Below are positions 1-9,573 of a stretch of DNA of 64,000 nt, piece by piece (position 1 is the first letter of the stretch; each line of letters opens with the position of its first letter). The DNA comes from Chlamydoabsidia padenii. Its lineage: Eukaryota > Mucoromycota > Mucoromycetes > Mucorales > Cunninghamellaceae. The stretch is from positions 280,403 through 344,402 of the forward strand of contig JAIWND010000030.1 in the NCBI GenBank assembly GCA_025330725.1, in the 5' to 3' direction. Below the pieces are notes generated by a model. It had not been told where the DNA came from, did no database searches, and saw only the letters and a program-made list of their open reading frames with translations. A program made the translations under genes and the position numbers.

Positions 1-1880
1 GCAATACTAAACGGGCATGACAGACCAGTAGCACGCCTGGGCATGGCAGTCGGAGTGTTGCTGGTGTAATGTACCGACTTTCTCGGTCGTGCAAGTTGTA
101 CGCGGACAGGGAGCATAATATATTGTCTGATTGATGTATATGAGGACGTGTATTCAAAGGCAGTGGCTTCCTCGTCAACAGAATCGTCGCTGCAGATGTG
201 TCCAATTCTCCTGTAGCAGTATCGAAATGGAAGACCCTGATAACAGTTGTATAAAGTTGCGCTGTCCTTGAATGAAACCACATGCCGTGGTTCAACTAAT
301 GTTGTCAATAGAGTGATGTTGCTGTGAAATAGAAGATTAGTGCGCTACTATATATGTAAAACATGTTTTCATCAACTTACGTCAAAAGCATACAAGGTAC
401 CTACAGGTCGCTGGGAGAGAAGAGTTTCAAAGATATCATATGATGCAGCCAACTGTAACATGGGTTTCCCGACGCCCCCGAGCATGGACTCTAACATCTC
501 GTCGTGGTGACTACTCTAAATACGAAGCTTCTACTGTGGAACCAGTAAACGACTTGCTCTTTGGAGCTCTAGTTCTTGGGGTAATCTATAGTAAACCAGA
601 ATGGTAAATGAGTAACGACAAGAACAAGGTATTTATATTATGCAAAGTCTTTTTGCTTTTCTTACCTTTGCTTTCGGCACTGTTATTAGTCTTGTTTTTA
701 AGAAAGATTGAGACAAAGAAAAAAGAAAAAGAGAAACGATAAAATGCGCCCCATTTTTTTATAAAGGCGGGATTTAAGCTTCCCTTTCCTTTAATCTTTC
801 ATCTCTACTCACCAACGACCAAAGTTCATCACGAACAGCATCGCCATTATCAACTGAAATCATTCAAGTAAACGAAGCGAATCTGGTACTACAACTGCCA
901 AAATGTGATAAACATTCTTTGATTCGGTTAGTGCAACTTGAAGGTAAGAACCTCCTCTCCCTTTTTATTACTGACCTTTTAGTTCTGTTTTATAGGTCTC
1001 GATCAATCTGACAGGCGACAACGGAGGGGAAAGAGGGACTTGAACATATTCATACGATACACTCAACACATGGACAACTAACGTGACGATGTTGTCAAAG
1101 ATGATGGTGTCTCCTTACTATGACCAGGCACTACTCTTTCCAACAATATCGACAAAAGGTAATCAGTGGGATGTTTGTATAGGATGAAAACTACCAATAG
1201 CAGGTATCAGCAACCAGCAGACAGGATATCGTATCTTGAAGTAAAAAAATAGGCACGAACCATTCTTCTTTCTTCACCAAATTGACAACTTTGATCCAAC
1301 CTGTATTCGTAAACCATGACGGCACTTTTGAAAGATGGAAGGACGGTAAACATATAACCTCTTACGAAGCAATGGATAGTTTGCATGTAGTATAGTGTTC
1401 CTAAAAGATATCATACCAATAAAATCAATAAAATCTCTATTTGTCACATTGCATACGACTTTGATATTTAATACTATCAATTAGTTTATTTATATAAACC
1501 CCAATCAACAAGTCTGTTTGTATAAATCACCTAAATGTAGATGTGTATATAAAAAACCAATGTAATACAGGCACAACAACAACAACAACCCCGGTGGACA
1601 GGATTTAACTGTTCACCCTTTGCAGAAATAACAAATGATCCTGCATAGATGTTTGCTGCAAAGAACGCCCATCTGGTAAGAGTGGCATGATCAATCACTC
1701 TCTACGCCAATCTACTACAAAAGTCATAAAAAAGATGTGATCAAGTTTTTTTTTATTGTGGATGGATAAACATAGAATAATACTGAGGGGATGTGATAAA
1801 ACTAAAAAGACTAATAATAATACTAAAAGGGATAAAGACGATAAGAATATGTAAAATAAAATAAAAAAGAGAGAAGCAGG
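1..1880. other. Intergenic; no supported protein gene
   Basis: No ORF here starts with ATG and looks like a protein. On the plus strand a TATA-like run (about 755-765) precedes a CT-rich stretch. Downstream there is a plausible intron (GTAAGA near 943 to TATAG near 998). The spliced frame through it stays open for about 100 codons but has no ATG. This could be a non-coding transcript or the 5' end of something decayed. An imperfect inverted repeat lies near 1592-1616. The last few hundred bases before 1880 are probably the 3' UTR of the bZIP gene. Confidence 0.4.
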
Positions 1881-2702
1881 TCAGTGACGACCAGTCAATG
1901 CCTTGTGAGCTTCAGCCAGTTGAGCTTCAAGGGTACGGATCCGATCTTCCAAACCTTTATCCTTTGATTCCAGACCAGATTTTTCAGATTCGAGCACAGC
2001 AATACGAGTAGACAATTTCGTATTATCAGTTTCCAATTCCACCACACGAGCTTCCAAGGCTTCCATCTTGACGAGTTTCTTGAGACGAGAGCGACGAGCA
2101 GCATCAGTATTCTTTTGGCGTTTCAATGCGATTTCATCATTTTCCTTTTCATCCACATGCAATTTACGTTTGTTTGGTGTAGAGATAGGTTGATGATGTT
2201 GAGCACCCAAAGACAACAAGGGAGTGAGAGACTTTGGCATGATAGGCACAGGCTGTTTCTTGGTGTTGGCAGGAGCAATAGCACGGAATCCAGTCTTCTT
2301 GTTATTGATATCAGGAAACAATGGTGGTGTGGCAGAAGCAGGAGAATCATGAGTGCTACCCACACTACTGACAGGACTTGAGCTGGTCAATGCAGGAGAA
2401 GGTTCAGTCAAGTAGTAATCCATCACATTGTTGTTGCTGTTTTCTTGTTTCAAAAAGTCAGGCATCAGAGACAAAAGACTATCACCTGTCGTCGTCAACC
2501 AATCGTTCATAGGTGGAGTGGATGACATATCATCAGAAGTGGTGGCACCAAAGAGATAACTGGCAAATGGGTCTTGAGTCAAAAACAACTCGTTGTTGAT
2601 GGTTGTTGTTGGGTCGTTATTCATGGTGGTGATAAGATCACTGGGTTTATGTTGTTTGTTGTTGTTAATATTGTCGATAAAGTAATTGCTGTTCATCATC
2701 AT
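1881..2702 (-). CDS. GCN4/CPC1-like bZIP transcription factor
   Basis: A 273-residue protein in a single exon. The C-terminal ~80 residues are a basic-leucine-zipper domain. The basic region contains NTDAARRSRLKK, the signature of the Gcn4/CpcA family, followed by a heptad-patterned coiled coil to the end. The N-terminal two thirds are Asn/Thr/Ser/Pro-rich with acidic-hydrophobic patches, as expected of an activation domain. Family members bind TGACTCA sites and switch on amino-acid biosynthesis when eIF2 alpha is phosphorylated. Three ATGs stand in tandem (2702, 2699, 2696) and the first is used here. The leader carries two short upstream ORFs, the arrangement used for translational control of this family. 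The family assignment is secure from the basic region. The amino-acid-control role is inferred from family and leader. Confidence 0.88.
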   Translation of the reverse strand: MMMNSNYFIDNINNNKQHKPSDLITTMNNDPTTTINNELFLTQDPFASYLFGATTSDDMSSTPPMNDWLTTTGDSLLSLMPDFLKQENSNNNVMDYYLTEPSPALTSSSPVSSVGSTHDSPASATPPLFPDINNKKTGFRAIAPANTKKQPVPIMPKSLTPLLSLGAQHHQPISTPNKRKLHVDEKENDEIALKRQKNTDAARRSRLKKLVKMEALEARVVELETDNTKLSTRIAVLESEKSGLESKDKGLEDRIRTLEAQLAEAHKALTGRH

Positions 2703-2767
2703 AATAATAATACTTGTTGTTATTGTTGTAGGACTTGTAATATGCTGTTGTAATAAAAGTAGTAGTG

Positions 2768-2908
2768 TTAATTTCCAGGTGTTTTTTGTTGAGTAGGTTT
2801 CTTTCTGGTGCAGGTGGAAGGTTCGTCAGTACAATAAGAGAAGAATGGGCTGGTAGGACGGTTTCTTGGGAGATAAAGAGGCTTGCGAGACACAATAAAG
2901 GCAGACAT
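2768..2908 (-). promoter_or_regulatory. uORF2 of the bZIP leader (46 codons)
   Basis: An ATG at 2908 opens a 46-codon frame that ends at 2768, 65 nt before the main ATG. It is one of only two ATGs between the likely TATA box and the main start. In GCN4/cpc-1-type control a downstream uORF like this blocks reinitiation at the main ORF unless ternary complex is scarce. The role is inferred from position. Confidence 0.6.
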
Positions 2909-3022
2909 GAGATTCAAAATAGACGACACGAGATAATAGAGACGTATATTTAATAGACTAAAAGAGATTGACAAGAGAGAGAGATTGACAAGAGAGAATT
3001 AAACGGTATAACAATGAGAGAT

Positions 3023-3043
3023 TTAAATAATAAGAGAAACCAT
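3023..3043 (-). promoter_or_regulatory. uORF1 of the bZIP leader (6 codons)
   Basis: ATG at 3043 followed by five codons and TAA (MVSLII). It lies 114 nt upstream of uORF2. A very short, AT-rich first uORF that permits rescanning is the standard partner of a longer inhibitory second uORF in GCN4-type leaders. Confidence 0.6.
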
Positions 3044-3160
3044 CTTGATTAACAAGGTACAAGGTAAACAAACAGTAGGTAAAAGGGTTTAAAAGGGTTT
3101 CAAATATTCAAAGAGAAAAAAGAAGAAGAAGAAAAAAGAGAAAAGGAGATTGATGGGGGC

Positions 3161-3169
3161 GTTTTTATA
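3161..3169 (-). promoter_or_regulatory. Putative TATA box of the bZIP gene
   Basis: Minus strand reads TTATAAAAAC here. About 30 nt downstream the minus strand turns into a long CT-rich run (about 3135-3110), a typical fungal start-site context. This would give a leader of roughly 430 nt containing exactly two ATGs. Confidence 0.4.
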
Positions 3170-3782
3170 ATGGCGTCAATCCACTTAAAACTTGATTGGT
3201 CGGTGTCCATTTTAGTCGCCTGACTCGATGGCTCATTGGGGAATGATTGGTTGAGAATCGTTTCCCACCCTCGTTATCTTTTGATTTTTAAATCTCCATT
3301 ACATCTCCGCACAAACGGTTACTGGACTTGAAGACTAGTTTCCAAGCTTCGAAAAAGAAAAACCAAAACTATTTATACTCTGAATGGATTCAAACCACAT
3401 CACCTATACTATATATCAAATTAGAGTATCATTTGGGTTTTTTTTTTTCATTAGGAAAGAAAAACACCCCCCCTCCACATCAATTGGGCGTAACCAAAGA
3501 TAAACTGACTTCCGAGGAGTCGGGGTAGAGATTTGACATCCAAAGTTGGAAGACTCGGGAAACTAAGTGACTAAGAAAGTACACTCCGCATAGCGTTAAT
3601 GTATTCAAGAATAATAAACAATGCCCAAACACATACTAAAACATGTGAACAACTAGTAACAAAGTTTATAGACAAATAGGATGGAAGATATAGTTCAACA
3701 GTCCAAAGATAAGGTATGCCTAAATAAAGGTACTGATCGTTTTTTATTATTAAGAAATATTTATATACATGGAGAGACTATT
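3170..3782. other. Intergenic, nothing recognised
   Basis: AT-rich DNA with poly-T tracts and no ATG-initiated frame resembling a protein. The high end (about 3700-3782) is likely the 3' UTR of the membrane-protein gene on the minus strand. Confidence 0.4.
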
Positions 3783-4330
3783 CTAATATACGGTTGACAT
3801 ATGGAATCTTGATTCTTCAAAGTCTTTGATTTGTTGATCATGCAAACGATGATGACGGGCACCATTCCTAAGTCTTGAAGCATAGGTACTGACCACTGTG
3901 GCAAAATAAAACTAACAACAAATAATAAAAATGAGTAAGTAAAGAAGCTTCTTTTCTTATTCTTGATTGTATACCTGGATCATTTGAATGATAAAGACAA
4001 CCACACCAAAGGTAATCAAAAAAGTTTTAATCGTAGCTTGACAATCTTCTTGAGAGGTAGCATTGGCATTGAGAGTACCAGGATAACGTACAGGTGAGTA
4101 ATATGGACTATCAGGAATAACCACAGGATTGATGGAAGTTTGAGAGTTGGAAACCCCAATGAAGCCAGATCGTAAACAGGCCCGTGTCATATCATACTGA
4201 TGACTGATCATCAATGCTAAACAAATGACATATTTTAACATTGACAAGGCACAATTGATCCATACCACCACACTAAACGTTTTGGCGAATTTGCGTGAAG
4301 ACTATAAAAAGTAATCAGGTATCTACATTC

Positions 4331-4366
<36 letters not shown>

Positions 4367-4727
4367 AGGAGACTTACGATGCAAGAGCCAAACATGCCTA
4401 CTATACCACCAGTACAGATGAGTACTGTAAAGAGTAGATCGATATAATACCATGCACTGGCCGCTTGTCCCGAGTAGATGATCGCAGCTAGAACAAAAAT
4501 GGTTATTACTAGTAGGGCACCACAAGTGTTTTAAATTCTAACTTTACCATTGATTCCAAGGAATCCCGTAGTGACATCAATCAGATAGATGAGCTATGTA
4601 AGAGAATATTAGTTTCTTCTTTTTGGAGTGGATTTCCAAACCATCTTACCGTAAACCAGAGAGCAATTAGGAAGGTACCTAGCCGTAAAGGAATAAAACA
4701 GCAACACTTTTCTATACCTGCACTCAT
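3783..4727 (-). CDS. Predicted four-pass membrane protein (Kei1/LAPTM4-like look)
   Basis: Five exons (4650-4727, 4548-4593, 4378-4487, 3975-4301, 3783-3911) join in frame to 229 residues. The N-terminus reads CCCFIPLRLGT followed by a hydrophobic helix. Three more membrane segments follow, with a larger loop after the third that contains Cys residues and an N-x-T sequon. The cytosolic tail is basic (ASRLRNGARHHRLH). A Cys-rich start, 'IPLR-GT' and four helices recall the lysosomal LAPTM4 proteins and the Golgi IPC-synthase partner Kei1, but the resemblance is by eye only. The intron between exons 3 and 4 contains a poly-A/T run of about 28. The gene model is well supported by splice phase; the function is unknown. 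Confidence 0.65.
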
Positions 4728-5683
4728 CCGTTCTGATACAAAGAAAAAAAAAAGAAAGAGAAAGGAGGGGGAGGAGGGGAAAAAAGCCTTTTAATGATCT
4801 GTCTTTCAATTTTTTCACATCCCGCACAAGGACTTTCCCCTTAATGTCTTTTTTGCCCCCTTTGTTAACATCTTTGCTGTAAACATTATATTGTTCCTTA
4901 TTTTTATTAGTTTTTAACATTTGACTTTAGAAAAAGTTGGTCAAGATTTACTTTTGTTTTATAGTGTCCAAAAGGAGCGGGATTTACATTTTACGATTTT
5001 TGCAGGATATCGGGTTTTGAATTAGGTCGATCAAAATACCAAGGTATTATCCTAGACATTGGAAGGACGATGACCATTTACACGTGTATTGTTGGCTTGT
5101 TTTTTGAAATATTGATGGATGCTTTATAGGAGATTTTTGTTTGCAGTATTCAATTGATTACACCATCTGGGTAAAACATTCACAAGAGCCCAAGGGTTTC
5201 TCTTTTTTAAAAACACTGAAAGTGTATATAGGTATTAAATCCTTCATCAGCTAACTAGTTGACTCCAATAAACCTGATCATAAGCTATTCTGCACATTAT
5301 AAGAACAAAGAGTTGCTGATAATCGCAGGAAAAGCGATTTCATCCTCCGCGTGGTCGGGTACCTATCGGTCCAATACACAAAGTACCTTTCAAGTGCTAC
5401 AAAGACACAAAGTCATGACTAATAATCATTTTCGTTTAAACTATCCTGAACCCCAGGTTTTAGAATGATACACGATGTTATCTTATTGGTTTTCTTTGAA
5501 CAGGCAAAAGAAGAGAAGATCCATGGATTGTGATCTTCACATGATTAGATAATCGGGACACCTATCATCAAAGACATATCACATCCTCACACCCCAATGT
5601 GATTATCACATAAGTAAAGATTTTGTAAAAGGTAAAAGATGGTTTTATTGCTTCAAATAGTAGATTGTATAAGAAGACAAGAT
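4728..5683. other. Intergenic, nothing recognised
   Basis: AT-rich sequence upstream of the membrane-protein gene. Open frames here begin at non-ATG codons and are compositionally biased. No RNA gene or promoter motif stands out. Confidence 0.4.
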
Positions 5684-6518
5684 GTCTCTTATAAAAAATC
5701 ATACTAATATCTCAAAGTCAACGTTTTTTAACCCCCGGTTTAATCCCAGTCTTTTTAAACTTTTTTCTGAAACGTCGATGTTGACCGCACCCGTAGGATG
5801 CCGACCATTTGGCGAAAGGCCAAAGGGAGCAGGGGATATGAAACGTAGACTATATAATAGCTATTGATTTAAAATATAATAGTACAACAAAACACTCTTC
5901 CATATAAATAAAAACCTGCTGTTGTTTTTAAACGTCAAATCGTACGGACAATTCAAACTTCATCATCATCATAAAATCATGAGCTCCCGCCTTTTAAAAC
6001 ATTGTTTTTTATGCGCACCTATGTGTTGATAGTAATAAAAACAGAATGGAGTGCCCCGCAAAGAGGGGGGCACAGGAGAAGCTGGGTAGAGAGAGATTTT
6101 CACAAAATAGAGTAGAGTGAGTAGTTGAATCTTGTTTTTGTGGAGTAAGTGCCCTCGCAAAGAGGGGGGCACGGGGAGAAGTTGGGTGGAGAGAGACTGC
6201 ATATATAAATGTGGGCTCTACAACGAGTAACGAAATCTCGACTGGCAACGCTTCCCCTCCATGATCATGCAGGCACATTGAATTTTGGTGTTCGGCGTTT
6301 GAAAATGAAGCTTTCTTTCGCCTACATAGAAAAGCAAGTCTAAACATACGAGCACAAGGGTCTGGGTACTTGAACTTGCGGTAAAGTATGTTGGAAATGG
6401 GTCATAGTGTCCACATGGCTACTTTAATCATTAGCATCCGTTGACAATGGAGCGGTAAAGCTCCTTCCAACTCTGACTAGGGACTGGCGGAAATTGAAAA
6501 TGACTTTTGCTTCTGTCT
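5684..6518 (+). repeat. Dispersed repeat, copy A
   Basis: About 835 bp that recurs in inverted orientation at 31965-33531. Matching landmarks in order are: CTCTTATAAAAAATCAT at the start, the segment around GGGAGCAGGGGATATGAAAC, a CCTGCTGTTGTTTTTAAACG block, the GTGCCC..GGGGGGCAC hairpin unit (present twice here, about 6051-6100 and 6150-6200), and a block containing CTTGCGGTAAAGTATGTTGG. It has no coding capacity. It may be a non-autonomous element or a decayed transposon. Confidence 0.65.
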
Positions 6519-7056
6519 GTCCTTTATGTCTTCTTTCCGCCCTCCCTCCTCCACTTCCAATATGGTTGGATGAATCCTCTCTCTGTCTCTCTCTTCTCTG
6601 TATTTTTTCCGCTCTTCTTCCTCCACTGCCAGTGTGGTCAGTCAGGCTGCAACGGTTATCCAATCAAACAATTCATGTAGTAATGCTGGTGACTTGTATG
6701 AATCCGCTCTCTCTATGCCCAGTCCACTCCTTATATATGCTCAATATCTTTCCGGGGGTAACCGCTTCCCCCCTCACACTGCACTTTGGTGGTAAGTTTT
6801 ATCATTTCCATAGACAAAAGGGGCTGATCACATGTACTAACTGACTGTTTGATTTCTTTTCCTATGTATGATTGCTTTTGATCATTTCTTTCAACCACTG
6901 TTAAACATCGTATATTTTATTGTTGATTTTATTGAATTAACAAAACTGGTAATAAGTAGTGGTAGTGACAGTAAATAAAATAATAAAAAAAGTACAATGA
7001 TATATAAGATGTTGAGACTATACAATTTAAAAAAAAAAGTAAGGGGAGGGGAAGGT
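6519..7056. other. Intergenic with short CT-rich duplication
   Basis: Two imperfect ~65-bp copies of a CT-rich block (about 6520-6590 and 6600-6650) abut the dispersed repeat. The rest is probably the 3' flank of the SET-MYND gene. No gene seen. Confidence 0.4.
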
Positions 7057-8808
7057 CTATCGTAGTTTTTGATCACGTTCAAACACCCATTGCAAATCCA
7101 CGATTTCACGCCATAAACCAGATTCTTCACCAAAAGTCATCAGCACCGAGTCCCTAGCCACATCAATCCAAGTCCGAATCCCATGCATATAAATCTTTTC
7201 CACCTTGTGATCGATCCCCGCCAATTCCAGCTGTATCATCGAGTTCCAACACGTCTTTGCCAGTATGATGGTATGGAAAGAGCAAACAGGATGTAAAGGA
7301 GGATACACCAACCGATAGACGACAAATAGATAAGTCGCATATTTTGCCGCCTCCACCCATTCTTGCTGATCCATCAATTGTCGCAATGCCACCTCCGCCG
7401 CCCGAATCATGTTGACTGTGAATGCCGGTACGCTTTTACATGCCAACAGAGTATGTACCACCTGTATCGTTCCCTTTGAGAATTCTTTGCCCGAGAAGGT
7501 TTCCAAGGTGTTGATGCCAAGGTGTCGGGTCACTAGAGTGTTGTTGTCATCGTCTGTTGAAAAGACATCGGGTGCCACCGACCGACTGACAAGATGAGAG
7601 AATTCCGAGGGATGAATGATCGTTCCTGGTTGTTGTTCATCCTCTTTCACATTGTCCATCACTTGTTTGACAGTGTCGAGTATACTCCATGATTTGATGT
7701 CTTCTTCCAATACCGTGGTGGCTTGATCCAGTCTCAAGTAACTTGATCCCCCTACTTGCCCTTGTTCCAGTAACTTGTCCAGGCACGAGAATTCACCTTG
7801 ACATCGAGAGCACCCACAATCGTAATCAGGTCCGAATCGTAGTCGCAAATCATCCATGCGTGCTTGTTTGGGTAAAGTTAAATCGACGTAACTGATAGTA
7901 ATGATATCCCCCGGGGCAATGTCTTGTAGTGTCACCAATCGTTGTTTGTCCTGTCGATAAGTAGCACCAGTATTAGGCCGGCAAGAGTGTGGTACGTATA
8001 GAGTGGTGAGAGGGTACACACCATATCCCACCTTGTCCATATGTTGTTCAGGGTCGAGAATGTCGAATCGAGAGAGAGAGATTTGTTCTTGCACCACCGA
8101 GAGTTCTTGAGAGGTAAATGGACAGTCAAAAGGAGCCATCATGTCCGAGACAGCATCGAAATCAATAGGTACAGATGGACAAGACGTGGTGATAGCACCC
8201 GGTGTGGTGGTGGGGAGCCATACCGCAGGAGGAGGAGGAGGAGGAGGAGATGTAGGGTGTTGATCAGGTAAGGTGGGTGTGAGTGTGGATGGCTCGGTAG
8301 ATGTTGACTTGGATACCGTGCCTGCTGGTTTTGTTGAAGTTGGTGTTGTATTGTTGATAATAGCCGACCCATCGTCAGGTTGAGGATGGACCTCGAGAGC
8401 TTGAATGGCATACTTGAGGTGAGAGGGTGAGTGAGAATTGTGCTTGTTCAGACGAGCATGACTGTGGAGGGTGAGTGCCGCACGTTCCAAAAGCCAACGA
8501 TCCGCATCCACATTGGTATAAGTATCGTATTCTAGAGGTTCGCACAATACATGATGGTAGTGGAGCCAAGCATTTCTGAAACAAGTGTTGCTACAAAAGT
8601 ACGCCGATCGACACCGACCACAGCACTGAAGAGCAGCCCGGCGAAGACAATAGTTGCATCTTTGTCGACGAATAGAAGGTAACGGGACCTGAGTCAATGG
8701 TGATTGTTCGAGTAATGTTGTACCAGCAGGGAAGGGTTTCAAGGCCACCAGTGTTCGTCCATTAACACCAAGTCCAAGGTCTTTAAAATAATCTTCTAAA
8801 TTGACCAT
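7057..8808 (-). CDS. SET-MYND (SMYD-type) protein lysine methyltransferase
   Basis: A 583-residue single-exon protein. Residues ~50-90 form a MYND zinc finger (CNYC, CCGRC, CSNTCF, HHVLC spacing). A SET domain follows after an insert: the core motif PHSCRPN, a GDIITISYVD block and a post-SET cysteine cluster CGCSRCQ, which binds the third zinc. A ~100-residue low-complexity Pro/Thr/Ser insert (around residues 150-210) interrupts the first part of SET, as is common in SMYD proteins. The C-terminal ~200 residues are helical, like the TPR-like domain of SMYD2/3. Family members transfer methyl groups from S-adenosylmethionine to lysines of histones or other proteins; the substrate cannot be read from sequence. 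It is intronless among intron-rich neighbours. ATG at 8808 is supported by the N-terminal 'GLGVNGRTLVALK' SET-N block. Confidence 0.85.
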   Translation of the reverse strand: MVNLEDYFKDLGLGVNGRTLVALKPFPAGTTLLEQSPLTQVPLPSIRRQRCNYCLRRAALQCCGRCRSAYFCSNTCFRNAWLHYHHVLCEPLEYDTYTNVDADRWLLERAALTLHSHARLNKHNSHSPSHLKYAIQALEVHPQPDDGSAIINNTTPTSTKPAGTVSKSTSTEPSTLTPTLPDQHPTSPPPPPPPAVWLPTTTPGAITTSCPSVPIDFDAVSDMMAPFDCPFTSQELSVVQEQISLSRFDILDPEQHMDKVGYGVYPLTTLYVPHSCRPNTGATYRQDKQRLVTLQDIAPGDIITISYVDLTLPKQARMDDLRLRFGPDYDCGCSRCQGEFSCLDKLLEQGQVGGSSYLRLDQATTVLEEDIKSWSILDTVKQVMDNVKEDEQQPGTIIHPSEFSHLVSRSVAPDVFSTDDDNNTLVTRHLGINTLETFSGKEFSKGTIQVVHTLLACKSVPAFTVNMIRAAEVALRQLMDQQEWVEAAKYATYLFVVYRLVYPPLHPVCSFHTIILAKTCWNSMIQLELAGIDHKVEKIYMHGIRTWIDVARDSVLMTFGEESGLWREIVDLQWVFERDQKLR

Positions 8809-9573
8809 ATATAAGATGAAGGAAGAATGGGTTTATATGTGTAGGTGAGTAGATAACAAATAAGGTAGTGGTAAAGAAAATAATTTTAAAAGGTGGTAAT
8901 GGAAGAGGAGGCAAAAAAAAAAAAAAAAAAAAAAAAAAAGGTAAAAGAGAGAGTGAAATTGGGAAAAAGTGAATGACCAACCAGACTATAAACAAAAGAG
9001 AGGTCGTCGTCGTGGTTTAAAATTTGTCTCGGTTTGGTCGCTTTAATACAACATTGCCCTGATCCAACTGTATTTTTTTCTAAACAAGCTGACCTACCTT
9101 TACTCGACTGATTCTGATTTAAAAAAAAATGTGTACACAGAAAAATATAGACATAGTAGCAAGTGCTTATCTTGTTTAAGGATGCATTGCCATCCATAGC
9201 CGAAAATGGCACTTGTTGATGGTATCGGAACTTGATAAAATAACCTTTTACCGCACTATTTGATCATTACTGAAAGAGAACCATGGCAATAAAGTTGGGT
9301 TTTATTTTTCATCTTCTTTATGTCGTAGTAAGTTGAGTGATAAAGTACATTGAGTCTCTAGTCAAATTGGTATTGTTAGTTGACTTTTTTTGACTGATCA
9401 GTGGTAAAAAGGTCGATCAACCAATCATTCCCAATCAGGGAATTAGACCTCCGACCATCGACTGACGTGGAGGAATCAGAAAACGAGGGAGGGGAAATAA
9501 ATTTTTCTTCTTTTGCTTCTCTCCCACTTTCTATTTTAGATTTTGTGTCATCAATTCAAGTCTGTGTGGATCA
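8809..9573. other. Divergent promoter region (SET-MYND / SPF1)
   Basis: Intergenic space between two divergently transcribed genes. It holds a poly-A/T tract (about 8915-8939) and an AT-rich core. The 3' end, from about 9490, is the CT-rich leader of the plus-strand ATPase gene and contains no ATG before 9574. Confidence 0.4.

Noticed and set aside
1592..1616. Imperfect hairpin GGTGGACAG..CTGTTCACC as a terminator or tRNA arm
   Set aside because: No flanking structure supports either; a 25-bp imperfect palindrome is expected by chance in a window this size.
2665..2895. A frame overlapping the bZIP start that would look like an ATF4-type overlapping uORF
   Set aside because: It contains no ATG; it opens at TTG only.
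3219..3225. TGACTCG upstream of the bZIP gene as an autoregulatory Gcn4 site
   Set aside because: One mismatch from TGACTCA and upstream of the inferred TATA by only ~50 bp; too weak alone.
6494..6844. 116-codon Leu/Pro/Ser-rich frame
   Set aside because: Begins at TTG, encoded by CT-rich low-complexity DNA and repeat sequence.
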